From CAKVLG01 sp045637805 (GTDB lineage Bacteria > Bacillota > Clostridia > Christensenellales > UBA1242), in contig JAZUAE010000018.1 in NCBI GenBank assembly GCA_045637805.1, forward strand, positions 1 through 64,000: a stretch of DNA of 64,000 nt. The letters are read 5' to 3'. A model generated the notes under the pieces. The model was not told the DNA's origin. It saw nothing but the letters and a program-made list of their open reading frames with translations, and ran no database searches. This document shows positions 42,684-51,165 of the stretch, piece by piece (position 1 is the stretch's first letter; the number at the start of each line of letters is the position of its first letter). The position numbers and the translations under genes were made by a program.

Positions 42684-43168
42684 TTCCCCCTTAGTAAACT
42701 TTCCATAATGTCATCATTTGGAGAGTTGTTGTCTAATTCTGTTAGTTTTGTTTCTCTAACGACTTGATAAATTTTACCCCAAACATCATTTGTCATTTTC
42801 AAGTATTGTTGTGCTAATGACACATAAGGATTTGGTATCGGTTTACCACTGTTATCCTTTACTAAAAATCCATGAGTATTTATTGCTTCTTCACTTTCAA
42901 GCCATCTAGACTTGCAGTGAGCATATTCTTCTACGTTATATGGAAGAATTCCTTTTGTACAACCAATCTTTTCCAACCATTCAACCAAATTTTTATAAAT
43001 TTCTTTTGCTTTTTTAGTAAGCCAACTTGGTGGTTCTTTTGGCAATTCCTTCCCTTCATCAAATTGAAGAACTTCTATCGGTCGCTTGCCAGGATTCCCA
43101 TTTAAAATTTTTTCTGTAACCGATTTCTTAGGTCGCCCTGCACCAGCTCTATATCCACCACTTGCCAT
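42680..43168 (-). CDS. terS: Terminase small subunit (P27 family)
   Basis: 162 residues. GYRAGAGRPKKS at the start and EVLQFDEGKELPKEPPSWLT are the P27 family signature; the rest is helical. It recognises the packaging start. Separated from terL by three enzyme genes and regulators, a less common order. Confidence 0.88.
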   Translation of the reverse strand: MASGGYRAGAGRPKKSVTEKILNGNPGKRPIEVLQFDEGKELPKEPPSWLTKKAKEIYKNLVEWLEKIGCTKGILPYNVEEYAHCKSRWLESEEAINTHGFLVKDNSGKPIPNPYVSLAQQYLKMTNDVWGKIYQVVRETKLTELDNNSPNDDIMESLLRGK

Positions 43169-43406
43169 CTCTTTACCTCACTTTTTGATTATTTTTTGAT
43201 TTATTTTGATTATTTTTTGATTTTTACCAACACCAAAATAAAAATGTTAGAAATGAAAAAACACAGCATTTTTCAAGTGATTTGCTGTGTTTTCAAATTA
43301 TAATTTTTGATTTTTTTGTTTGATTTTTGATTTTGCGACTTTTTCTGTATGACTGCCGCCCCGCTCTTTAAGTTAAAGGCTGTAGAGATTTACATCCCCC
43401 TGGTGC
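43169..43406. other. Candidate packaging site (cos/pac) region
   Basis: Gene-free and directly upstream of terS. It has two clusters of TTTTTGATT units (43183-43226 and 43305-43337), a hairpin AAAACACAGCA/TGCTGTGTTTT (43259-43296), and an unusual G/C patch around CTGCCGCCCCGCTC (43353) and ATCCCCCTGGTGCC. Phages with an HNH endonuclease, P27 TerS and HK97-like genes usually package from cos sites in this place. The exact nicks are not visible. Confidence 0.45.
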
Positions 43407-43898
43407 CTACTTCTTTCTCGCCCAATTTATAAAGTTCGCTGCTTGGAATTTACCATATGTGGTATCTCTTTCTTTTATAAGTCTATTGTATTCACTACCA
43501 CTTGCATTGTTTATCTGTCTATCTAATGAGTCTAGTTGTTTTCTGTATTTGTTTTGTGCTTGGGTTGTGATCTTGTTTACTTGATTTGGAGTTCTTACTA
43601 TTTGGTTCATTAAGTTTTCTTTTTCTTGTTTATAACCTGCTTTATTTGCAGTATTTGCTGTTCTTCTGAACCCTCTTTCATAATCGCTTATATGAGATGA
43701 ATATAATACTTCTTTCATTGCTTGTTTTGTATTACCACTATCTCTATCTAATTTCCTTAATCTTTCTACTGTCGCACTTACCGACTCTTTTGCTGGCATT
43801 CCTGCATCTGCTAATATTTTGTGTATGCCTTCTGCCCTTTTTTGCAAGCCTCTATCACTAGTTTTTTCACTTATTGAGTTTCCACCTCTACCGCCCAT
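43407..43898 (-). CDS. Phage protein with MGGRGG start
   Basis: 163 residues, basic, helical. The MGGRGGNS opening is frequent in small phage proteins near the packaging module. Residues 90-150 are a long charged helix (ITTQAQNKYRKQLDSLDRQI). Function unknown. Confidence 0.55.
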   Translation of the reverse strand: MGGRGGNSISEKTSDRGLQKRAEGIHKILADAGMPAKESVSATVERLRKLDRDSGNTKQAMKEVLYSSHISDYERGFRRTANTANKAGYKQEKENLMNQIVRTPNQVNKITTQAQNKYRKQLDSLDRQINNASGSEYNRLIKERDTTYGKFQAANFINWARKK

Positions 43899-43914
43899 AT
43901 TATTTCTCCTTTTA

Positions 43915-44157
43915 TTAAAATTCTTCTACTAATAATTCTCTAAACTTTCTATAATCCTGTGGTATTTTTTCTAGCATTTCTTCAGCTTCGTTATAATACT
44001 CTTTCTTTGCTTGTTCAAGACCTTTTTTATCTTCAACTTCACTTCCGATTAATAGTAGTGTTACTGCATCATCGTATTGTGCCTTATACTCTAAAACCAC
44101 TTTTTTGGTATATTTGTTTATAAGGTCTTTTTCCATTTTTTTGAGTTCATTTGTCAT
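43915..44157 (-). CDS. Small phage protein
   Basis: 80 residues from ATG 44157 with AAAAGGAG ten bases upstream. Entirely helical and acidic near the end (YYNEAEEMLEKIPQDYRKF). No family recognised. Confidence 0.5.
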   Translation of the reverse strand: MTNELKKMEKDLINKYTKKVVLEYKAQYDDAVTLLLIGSEVEDKKGLEQAKKEYYNEAEEMLEKIPQDYRKFRELLVEEF

Positions 44158-44181
44158 AGTTTTTCTCCTTTTATTCAACAC

Positions 44182-44213
44182 AAAACATACCGCAAACAAT
44201 TTCGAAAGTCCAG
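44182..44213 (-). repeat. Phage intergenic element, copy 3 of 3
   Basis: Minus strand: CTGGACTTTCGAAATTG then TTTGCGGTATGTTTT, between the stop at 44216 and the next Shine-Dalgarno. Confidence 0.6.
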
Positions 44214-44215
44214 GG

Positions 44216-44950
44216 TTATTCCGAAGTTTTTCGCATTAATTTGAACTTTTCATCCATTATGTATCCCATATGGAATATGTTCTTTTCTCTCTCTAATTCT
44301 TTTGGAATATTTCCCCAAAACAACACCTTTTTAGGTTTTAGTTTCTTTTTCATTTCCATATAACCTTTAAGGAATAATTCTCTACTTTCTTCCTGCCTTT
44401 GTGTTCCTATTGAACTTACTGCAACAATTGACTTCTTTGGTTCGCCATCAAAACACCACTCGAAACTTTCTTCATCGCTCCATCCGATTGTTGGTATAAC
44501 CTTTATTCCAAACAATTCCAAATATGCACCTATCCAATGTTTCTGATAATGTTTCCACATCTGCATCGCTTTTGGATAGTCTAGGAACATACTAAAATCT
44601 GGACTTAGCACATACCTATATTTCAATAATAATGGTACATACTTGTTTGGGTTGTTCCATAATCTATTGAATTGGTAATCATCAAGGAAGAAATGTATTC
44701 CAAAATCGGTTTTTTGTGCTTTTTCAAATGTTTTTGCGTAATTAAAACCAATAAATTGCACTTTTTCATTAATTTCGCTTATTCCTTGTATCTCTGGTAT
44801 ATTCCATTTGTTGTTGGCATAAAAGTTTATTTTCTTTATGTTGTCATTGTCTGGCTTGTACACCGAACCTACTACCTTCTTTAATTGACTTCCTACTATG
44901 GCACGACCAACATAATGTTTGCAAGTTATCCAAATCATAAGGTTCGCCAC
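44216..44950 (-). CDS. DUF4417-family phage protein
   Basis: Up to 244 residues. GIHFFLDDYQFNRLWNNPNK, YVLSPDFSMFLDYP and IPTIGWSDEESFEWCFDG are the hallmarks of DUF4417, a widespread phage and plasmid family of unknown function. The long frame overlaps the HNH gene by 107 bases. A GTG near 44863, preceded by AAGAAGG, would remove most of that overlap and is a likely true start. Confidence 0.75.
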   Translation of the reverse strand: MANLMIWITCKHYVGRAIVGSQLKKVVGSVYKPDNDNIKKINFYANNKWNIPEIQGISEINEKVQFIGFNYAKTFEKAQKTDFGIHFFLDDYQFNRLWNNPNKYVPLLLKYRYVLSPDFSMFLDYPKAMQMWKHYQKHWIGAYLELFGIKVIPTIGWSDEESFEWCFDGEPKKSIVAVSSIGTQRQEESRELFLKGYMEMKKKLKPKKVLFWGNIPKELEREKNIFHMGYIMDEKFKLMRKTSE

Positions 44951-45218
44951 CTTGCTTTATTGGTACTATATGGTCAACAATCTTTCCTACTACCATCGTT
45001 CCGTTTCTTTGGCATTCTTCACAAAATGGATTTATGTGCAATTTCTTTTTCCTGGTTTCTATCCATCGCTGTGTTCTATAAAAGGTTCTGCTTAGTTCAT
45101 CTCTCTTGTATTGATTATAAATTTTGTTGTCCTCTCTTTTATGCTTTTCACAGAATGTTTCATTTGTCAGTTCTGGACACCCAGGATGTCTACAAGGTTT
45201 TTTAGGTCTATATGGCAT
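44844..45218 (-). CDS. HNH endonuclease, packaging type
   Basis: 124 residues. HPGCPELTNETFCEKH is an N-terminal zinc-like site; the HNH core is KIVDHIVPIKQGGEPYDLDN with a second zinc pair CEEC...CWSCHSRKS. Such HNH proteins act with the terminase in cos cleavage. It is the first gene after the late promoter. GGAG is found before ATG 45218. Confidence 0.9.
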   Translation of the reverse strand: MPYRPKKPCRHPGCPELTNETFCEKHKREDNKIYNQYKRDELSRTFYRTQRWIETRKKKLHINPFCEECQRNGTMVVGKIVDHIVPIKQGGEPYDLDNLQTLCWSCHSRKSIKEGSRFGVQARQ

Positions 45219-45232
45219 ATCACTCTCCTAAA

Positions 45233-45270
45233 TAAAAACAACCCACCTTTCATTTGGTGAGCTGTTTTGC
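45233..45270 (-). terminator. Terminator between the late promoter and the first late gene
   Basis: Minus strand AAACAGCTCACC pairs with GGTGGGTTGTTT (two G-T pairs) around AAATGAAA, followed by TTATTT. It could end the early operon or act as a checkpoint on late transcription. Confidence 0.7.
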
Positions 45271-45282
45271 AATTTCAATTAT

Positions 45283-45338
45283 ATTATACGGCTTAGTCGT
45301 TCACTTTCGTTCACTTTTCGTTCTCTGTCGTTCACTTT
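45283..45338 (-). promoter_or_regulatory. Late promoter with helically phased activator repeats
   Basis: Minus strand -10 TATAAT at 45288-45283. In place of a -35 there are four AAAGTGAACG units (plus-strand starts 45298, 45308, 45319, 45329; the third is degenerate) at 10-11 bp spacing. This is what a helix-turn-helix late activator such as the ArpU-like protein coded just upstream would need. Confidence 0.6.
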
Positions 45339-45658
45339 TTTATATCATCGTAAATTTTGGCTAGATTTTTAAGTGCTTTCTCTCTCATTTTGTATATGTT
45401 TGACTTACAAGTAAACAACAATCTTGCTACTTCACTGAGAGATTTCGCATTTTTATAAATCAAAATTATCACTTCTTTCTCTTTCTCGTTCATACAATTC
45501 ATCGAGAATTCCAATAATTGCATTTGCTGTTTCAGATGTCCAAGATTTTCCTTTAATGAAAGGTTTGATTCTTCTGACTGTGAGTCTGCTAATTTGATCT
45601 TGTTCAAATTTAGTTGATAATTCTGCAATAAGTTCTTCACAACATCTAATGTACCCAT
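45332..45658 (-). CDS. ArpU/sigma-region-4-like late transcription regulator
   Basis: 108 residues. The C-terminal half is a helix-turn-helix of sigma-70 region 4 type: MNEKEKEVIILIYKNAKSLS then EVARLLFTCKSNIYKMREKA. Proteins of this size and place (end of the early region, before HNH and terminase) switch on late genes. It shares 206 bases with the upstream gene in another frame, which is long for a real overlap, so a shorter product starting nearer MNEKEKE is possible. Ends with TGA inside the fourth promoter repeat. Confidence 0.7.
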   Translation of the reverse strand: MGTLDVVKNLLQNYQLNLNKIKLADSQSEESNLSLKENLGHLKQQMQLLEFSMNCMNEKEKEVIILIYKNAKSLSEVARLLFTCKSNIYKMREKALKNLAKIYDDIKK

Positions 45659-46121
45659 CTCTCCCTCCTACGTCGTAGATTAAATCTAATTGTTCTAGCA
45701 TTTTATATCTGTATTTTTCTTCTACCCAATCTAATTCGTTTGGCAAATCTTCAATTTTTGTTTCATACCAAGCCCTAATCTGTCCGCATTCTTCTAAATC
45801 TTCATCGTAATCTTCAGCTTCACAAATGCCAACAATTTCCCACGATTGCATATTTGCAAATTTTTGCCTTTGTTTTATAAAAAACATTAGGTTTTTACCT
45901 GTTTCTTCGTGAATATAGGTCGTTCTGAAATATCTTTTATACCAAACTTTCTTATTAAGGGTTATATACAATTCGAGTTCATTTTTTATATTTTTATCTA
46001 ATCGGAAATTTGGTGGAAGGTCGCTACCAAAATCTCCAACCAATAAATTGAATATTAACGCATAGTCAAATTTCGCTTCCTTTGAAATTCCCACGCGATG
46101 GATGATATATTCTTCCACCAA
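45453..46121 (-). CDS. Phage early protein, unknown
   Basis: 222 residues. The N-terminal part (VEEYIIHRVGISKEAKFDYA, KVWYKRYFRTTYIHEETGKN) is beta-rich, the C-terminal part helical and charged, ending in ILDELYERERERSDNFDL. Found between VRR-NUC and the late regulator. No family recognised. Confidence 0.6.
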   Translation of the reverse strand: MVEEYIIHRVGISKEAKFDYALIFNLLVGDFGSDLPPNFRLDKNIKNELELYITLNKKVWYKRYFRTTYIHEETGKNLMFFIKQRQKFANMQSWEIVGICEAEDYDEDLEECGQIRAWYETKIEDLPNELDWVEEKYRYKMLEQLDLIYDVGGRDGYIRCCEELIAELSTKFEQDQISRLTVRRIKPFIKGKSWTSETANAIIGILDELYERERERSDNFDL

Positions 46122-46130
46122 TTGCCTCCA

Positions 46131-46409
46131 TTAAATATTTTCAATAATTTCCTTTACTTCTTCAACAGAAGTGACAACCCTTGCAATTCCTTTTGCTCTT
46201 GCTATTTTAGTAAGGGTTATTTTTTGTAGAACTGTTGGTTTTCTCCCTGGTTGTTTACATTCAAATCCTATAAACTTCCCTTTATAGCAAACTATTATGT
46301 CTGGAATTCCTGCTGTTCCGAACTGACCACCATGTTCTTTCCAGAAAAATAGGTTTGGAATTGACTGCAAGTATTTTTTTATTTCATTTACAATCTCTTG
46401 CTCTTTCAT
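46131..46409 (-). CDS. VRR-NUC domain nuclease
   Basis: 92 residues from ATG 46409 (GGAGGG upstream). The core is GTAGIPDIIVCYKGKFIGFE followed by CKQPGRKPT, which is the PD-x(n)-E-x-K motif of VRR-NUC, a structure-specific nuclease used in phage DNA processing. Next to the iteron region and the primase. Confidence 0.9.
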   Translation of the reverse strand: MKEQEIVNEIKKYLQSIPNLFFWKEHGGQFGTAGIPDIIVCYKGKFIGFECKQPGRKPTVLQKITLTKIARAKGIARVVTSVEEVKEIIENI

Positions 46410-46430
46410 TTTCCCTCCAAATTGATAGTA

Positions 46431-46642
46431 AGGTGGCACAAGTGTCACAGGTGGCACGCATCACTACCTTACCCACTTACCACTTAAACCCCTTTTACCT
46501 TTCAGGATTTTTTGCATTTTTAGTAGGTGCTACCTTGTGCCACCTTGGAAGTTTAAGGTGGCACACATTTGTAGTTGCTAAATGTCTTTATTTTTCGGCA
46601 GTTTTGGGCTTATGTGCCACCTTGTGCCACCTGTTCCACCTT
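46431..46642. repeat. Iteron array, candidate replication origin
   Basis: At least six copies of TGTGCCACCT or its complement AGGTGGCACA, at 46431, 46449, 46536, 46556, 46613 and 46623, plus a weaker GTTCCACCTT at 46633. Both orientations are present. The block lies just after the primase-helicase stop codon and holds no gene, a usual place for a phage origin. Confidence 0.65.
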
Positions 46643-46647
46643 GATAT

Positions 46648-48699
46648 CTAATCTAATAGTTCTTGTTGTTCACAATTATCTGGTTTAATTGCCTTGCCTG
46701 TGTATTTGTTCTTCAAATAAAAGTAATGCCTTTTGCCAATTCTGGTCTTTTTCTCATCAACTTCGTGAATAATTCCATCAAGCCCAAGATCATAGGTCAA
46801 ATGATTTAGTTCCATTCCTACCTTTGTATCGCTACCTAGCCTAGTTCCATCATTCAAAATATTTATACTCTCCATTTTGAACTGAGTCACTGTGCCTCTC
46901 CAGCCACTTGGTTGCCTTTTGAGTAGTTCTTTGATAACTTTAACAATAGGGTTCTTTTCGTATTCGTTTCTCTTTTGCATAGCTTCCTGTTGTTCAGCAT
47001 CTCCAATCAAATCCCAACGACCATTTTTCTCGCCTTTGGTTATAACAAGTTCCATTGTTCCTATATCACGACCTGTCGTTGCCATTGTTGCCTCTAAGTC
47101 CATTCTGTTTTTCTTGTAAATAACCCACGAGTTGTCCGAAACACCTATCAAACCATTTGTTCCGTTTATCATATTGAAAGCATCATTGTTGTCTGATAAC
47201 TTTCTCACATGGTGCAATACCAATATGCAAATATGATGTTTGTAGGCAAATGCTTTTAGAATATTCAACTCTCTATAATCCGTTGCATATGCTGATTCAT
47301 TTTTCAATGGCATACCACGAACTCTTTGCAAGGTATCAATGACAATTAGCCTAATGTTTGGATGTTCATTCATATACATTTCCAAAGTATCCATTAGCCC
47401 TGTGTCTAGGGTTGGTGCATAAATTGAATACATATAACCTTTTGGCACTGGATCATCGCCTAGGTAGATATCCATTCTTGTTTGAATTCTCTTTTTGCTA
47501 TCTTCTAGTGCCAGGTACACTGTGTCTGCTTGAGTGGTTTTGTGTTCAAGGAACTTTCCACCTCTTGCCACTTCGATACAAATTTGTTGCGCCATCCAAG
47601 ATTTACCCAACTTACTTGATGCTACCAATAACGACAAGCCCTCTGGCAACAATTCTTCCACTACCCAAAATGGTGGTGGTATGACTTCATTTCTCAAATC
47701 GGCAGCACTTTGCAAGTCAAACTCAGTTGCTGTGAGCTTCTTTGCTTTGTCTATTGCTACTTGTATCAAAAATTGAAATCTATCTTTGTTCGTTGTTAAC
47801 ATTTCATTTGGATCTTTGCAATTCTCTGCCAAATTAAATACCAAGTATTTTACTGCTAGTTTGTCTAGTTCTGCTGACACTTCCTTGGTTGCTTGTTTTC
47901 CTGCATCATCATTGTCAAAGCATAGTATCAATGCACCTTTTGGTTTTGTTTTCTTTAATGCATCTCTCAGTTTATTCAAACATCCTGTTCCACAAGTTGC
48001 CAGTGCCACCCCACCTTCTTGAGCAATGCTCATTGCACAAATGGGACTTTCAACAACGAATATCGGAGTTCTTGTTCTTCCGGCCAATGCTCTTTCATTG
48101 TATAGTGGTTCTTCGCCAGCATCTTCTTTCTTTGGTTTGAAGAACTTCTTTTCATTTATCGTTCTTGTTTGATAATAAGCAAGGTTGCTACTGTAAGGAA
48201 TTGTTATCGCATTTCTTTGGATGTCGTATCCAACTTTAAACTTTTTCAATGTTTCTACTGTCAACCCACGCGATTGCATATATTCTTGCTTTTCAATGTT
48301 TCTTGCACATTCTTGTAGGTATGGCTTGATGTTTGGATTCGGCTCAAAGTTTTCTTCTATCATTGGCTCTACTTTCCTTTCCACTTTCTTTATTGGTTTT
48401 GTAGGTTTGGAGTTGTCATCAAATATTCTTAAACTAAATGCACTGTCAATTAGTTTCGCTGCATCCAGGTTACTAATTTCCTTAAGCATTGCTACAAACT
48501 TGATAGCATCTCCACCCACACCGCAACCAAAGCATTTGAAAATGTTTTCCTTTTCATCAATGCTAAATGAGGGAGTTTTCTCATGATGGAATGGGCAAAG
48601 GGCTTTGTTCTGTCTGTCAACATCCATATAGAAATGTGCTATAACTTCTCTTATTCCTACTTTGCTTTTTAACTCATCGAATTTGTTATCTAATTCCAT
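46648..48699 (-). CDS. Primase-helicase
   Basis: 683 residues in three parts. A CHC2 zinc domain at about 36-65 (CPFHHEKTPSFSI, FKCFGCGVGGDA); a Toprim domain at about 215-290 (VVESPICAMSIAQEGG, LCFDNDDAGKQA); and a RecA/AAA_25-like ATPase from about 345 (ASSKLGKSWMAQQI, LIVIDTLQRVRG, ILVLHHVRK). It makes primers and likely unwinds at the adjacent iterons. Confidence 0.92.
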   Translation of the reverse strand: MELDNKFDELKSKVGIREVIAHFYMDVDRQNKALCPFHHEKTPSFSIDEKENIFKCFGCGVGGDAIKFVAMLKEISNLDAAKLIDSAFSLRIFDDNSKPTKPIKKVERKVEPMIEENFEPNPNIKPYLQECARNIEKQEYMQSRGLTVETLKKFKVGYDIQRNAITIPYSSNLAYYQTRTINEKKFFKPKKEDAGEEPLYNERALAGRTRTPIFVVESPICAMSIAQEGGVALATCGTGCLNKLRDALKKTKPKGALILCFDNDDAGKQATKEVSAELDKLAVKYLVFNLAENCKDPNEMLTTNKDRFQFLIQVAIDKAKKLTATEFDLQSAADLRNEVIPPPFWVVEELLPEGLSLLVASSKLGKSWMAQQICIEVARGGKFLEHKTTQADTVYLALEDSKKRIQTRMDIYLGDDPVPKGYMYSIYAPTLDTGLMDTLEMYMNEHPNIRLIVIDTLQRVRGMPLKNESAYATDYRELNILKAFAYKHHICILVLHHVRKLSDNNDAFNMINGTNGLIGVSDNSWVIYKKNRMDLEATMATTGRDIGTMELVITKGEKNGRWDLIGDAEQQEAMQKRNEYEKNPIVKVIKELLKRQPSGWRGTVTQFKMESINILNDGTRLGSDTKVGMELNHLTYDLGLDGIIHEVDEKKTRIGKRHYFYLKNKYTGKAIKPDNCEQQELLD

Positions 48700-48724
48700 T
48701 TTTACTCCTTCATTGTGAAATTAT

Positions 48725-49414
48725 CTATTCTTCACTGTCATAGTTCTCATGCAAAGTTGATGCCATTGCTTTCACTTGCTCACTCATTCTTTTCACATTG
48801 ACAAGTTCTTGTTCTGTCAAATCTCTTTCATATGCAAGTGTCACTTTGCTAAATGTGATACCTGTTTTATTTGAATCTTTCTTAAGACCAAACTTTGTTA
48901 CTACTTGGTTTGACTTCTTACCTTTTGAAAGCAATCGCATAATGTATTTTGAATAATCGCTTATGCTTGCTGTTGGTAATGTCAAGAGTGTTGGGAAAGC
49001 TTCGCCTGCTCTCAAAATGAAAATTCTTCTTTTTGTTTTACAAGCCTTGCCTCCATTTTCCCCTGTTCCAAATTGATTAAGTGGACAATCTTTGCAAGAT
49101 TTCAATTCTCCTGTTTCTCTTTCAACACCATTTATTCCATCCATTGATGAGCAATCTGGTGCTTCGCTTCCACCTGTATATTTTTCCTTGTAGTATGAAA
49201 GTATTGGGTGGTGATATAAAATCACTGCACTGAACTCTTTTTGTAGGTCTGGTTCATCTGGATTTTCGCCTGGGACCTCAAAGGCAAGTCCACCACCACT
49301 TGGTACTTTTATTCTGTCAAAGGTTATGTTCAACCCTTGCATTTCTTCTTGCAAATCCATTGCTTCGGCATTTGCTACAAATTGGTTTTCTTTTTTAACT
49401 AAATCGTTACTCAT
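48725..49414 (-). CDS. Phage ssDNA-binding-like protein with cysteine cluster
   Basis: 229 residues. The middle contains CSSMDG...CKDCPLNQFG...CKTKRR, four cysteines fitting a small zinc site, in an otherwise beta-rich sequence, and an acidic C-terminus (ENYDSEE). The position next to the primase and helicase and the acidic tail suggest a single-strand-binding role. Family not named with certainty. Confidence 0.6.
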   Translation of the reverse strand: MSNDLVKKENQFVANAEAMDLQEEMQGLNITFDRIKVPSGGGLAFEVPGENPDEPDLQKEFSAVILYHHPILSYYKEKYTGGSEAPDCSSMDGINGVERETGELKSCKDCPLNQFGTGENGGKACKTKRRIFILRAGEAFPTLLTLPTASISDYSKYIMRLLSKGKKSNQVVTKFGLKKDSNKTGITFSKVTLAYERDLTEQELVNVKRMSEQVKAMASTLHENYDSEE

Positions 49415-49423
49415 AGTTATCTC

Positions 49424-49828
49424 CTAATTCTTTTTGACTCTGATTGATTGTTTTTCGAATGTGTTTATTAAGCCTTCCATCCAATCTGGCAACACTCCAT
49501 CGTTCTCTTTTTTGCTTTCTCTTACAAAGCCACTAAGTGTGTTTGCATTGATTGTGAAAAGGTTTTCGTATCCACGCTCTTTGAATCGCTTGTACAATTC
49601 TTCTTTTGTTTCTGGGTTCGCTGACTCAAATTCTCTACTTACCATTGAGAACAACACACCATTTCTTTTGAAACTATCTATTTCGCTGTCTGTCATTCTC
49701 TGGATTAGTTCAATTTCTATCTGTTCCAGCAACTTTGAAACATCTTTAAGTTCCTGCTCTAATCCTTGCTTCTTATCTCTTGTCGCAAGGTATTGGTCGG
49801 ACAATGTGAAAAGTTCATTATTTTCCAT
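49424..49828 (-). CDS. Phage coiled-coil protein
   Basis: 134 residues from ATG 49828, with AGGAG seven bases before. N-terminal coiled coil (QGLEQELKDVSKLLEQIEIE), C-terminal LPDWMEGLINTFEKQSIRV. Often found with phage helicases and SSB-like genes; possibly Gam-like or siphovirus Gp157-like. Unproven. Confidence 0.55.
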   Translation of the reverse strand: MENNELFTLSDQYLATRDKKQGLEQELKDVSKLLEQIEIELIQRMTDSEIDSFKRNGVLFSMVSREFESANPETKEELYKRFKERGYENLFTINANTLSGFVRESKKENDGVLPDWMEGLINTFEKQSIRVKKN

Positions 49829-49836
49829 AATCTCTC

Positions 49837-51165
49837 CTATTGATTGAACAAACTTCGCCAATTATCTACGACTAGGTCTGCAATATTTTTCTTTTTTGAT
49901 AATGCATCAAGCACTTTTTCATCTATTGAGTTTTTTGCTATCAAGTGAATGTAGGTACAATTGTTTTTCTGACCTATTCTGTGGATTCTGGCTTTTGCTT
50001 GCTCATAATCAGCAAAGTTATAAGACAGCGAATAAAACACCGCTGTATCAGCCGCTGTAAGCGTTAAGCCCATACCTGTCGTTTGCAATTGACCAATAAA
50101 CACTTTTGTTTCTTTATCGTTTTGGAATCGTTCAACTTCACTTGCTCGGTCTTTTACATCTCCACGAATAAGTGAGTATTTAATTCCTTCTTTTTTCAGC
50201 ATTCTTGCGATTGCATCTATCTCTGGAATAAACCTTGCAAATATCACAAGCTTCTTACCAGCATCCATGCATTCTTCAACAATTTCTTCAAGTGCATTTA
50301 TCTTTGCTGATGAAACTTGTTCTGATATTTCTGAAAATTCATTTTTGATATAACCACCAGTTATTTGTGAAAGCCTTAGCAATTTTGTTAGAACATTTGG
50401 TGTTGCTATTTCGCCACTGTTTAGTTCTGCATAGCTTTCTTTTTCAACTTGGTTGTATATCGCTCTTGCTCTTGGCTCCAGTTCAATGTATCTAGTTGTA
50501 TCCACCTGCTCTGGCAAATCAAGAGCTTCTTTTTTGGTTATTCGGAAAGCAATTTTATGTGCTTTTTCAGTTAATTCTTGTAGGTTCTTGTATCCAACAA
50601 CTTGGTAGTTTCCATAACCGCCCATGATTGCATATTTCGACCTAAAAGCGTAATAACTGCCACCAAAAATGCCTTCATCCAGGAATTTATACTGTGAGAA
50701 AAAATCCAACGGGTTGTTGGTCACTGGTGTGCCTGTCAAAATCATATTGTGCTTGCTTTTCTTACCCAGCCTATGCAATGCTTTTGATTGCTTTGCCTGT
50801 GGGTTTTTAATCTTGCTTGACTCATCACAAATGATCATATCTGGTTGCCATTCGGCTATATCTTTTTCTAATCTCCAACACGACTCGTAGTTGACTACTG
50901 CCACCTGGAGTTTTGTTCCAAATAAATTCCTTAACATCTCAGTTTTCTTGTTTGAAGTTCCTTCCAAAACTTTTATTTGGTAGTCAAAATCAGCAAATTT
51001 TCCGAATTCTTCTTCCCAAACTTTTGTTATTGAAAGTGGTGCGACTATAAGCAATTTGTTTATCTCGCCTTTCAAATACAAATGTCCTGCTAAGCCTATA
51101 CTTATCAAGGTTTTCCCTGTTCCCATTTCCGCAAGAATAGCAACTGATTTACTAATTCCTGCCAT
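49837..51165 (-). CDS. SNF2/DEAD-type helicase, C-terminal main part
   Basis: 442 residues if started at ATG 51165 (GGAG eight bases upstream). Motif I ILAEMGTGKTLISIGL, Ia LLIVAPLSI, II MIICDESSKIKN, III MILTGTPVTNN, and C-terminal IGQLQTTGMGLTLTAAD and ARIHRIGQKN. The N-terminal KHQ motif is missing here and is found instead at 51598-51675 (KPYKHQLEAFKFALKVLG). An HNH gene occupies the gap, so the helicase gene is split. The shortened enzyme might still hydrolyse ATP. Confidence 0.85.
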   Translation of the reverse strand: MAGISKSVAILAEMGTGKTLISIGLAGHLYLKGEINKLLIVAPLSITKVWEEEFGKFADFDYQIKVLEGTSNKKTEMLRNLFGTKLQVAVVNYESCWRLEKDIAEWQPDMIICDESSKIKNPQAKQSKALHRLGKKSKHNMILTGTPVTNNPLDFFSQYKFLDEGIFGGSYYAFRSKYAIMGGYGNYQVVGYKNLQELTEKAHKIAFRITKKEALDLPEQVDTTRYIELEPRARAIYNQVEKESYAELNSGEIATPNVLTKLLRLSQITGGYIKNEFSEISEQVSSAKINALEEIVEECMDAGKKLVIFARFIPEIDAIARMLKKEGIKYSLIRGDVKDRASEVERFQNDKETKVFIGQLQTTGMGLTLTAADTAVFYSLSYNFADYEQAKARIHRIGQKNNCTYIHLIAKNSIDEKVLDALSKKKNIADLVVDNWRSLFNQ

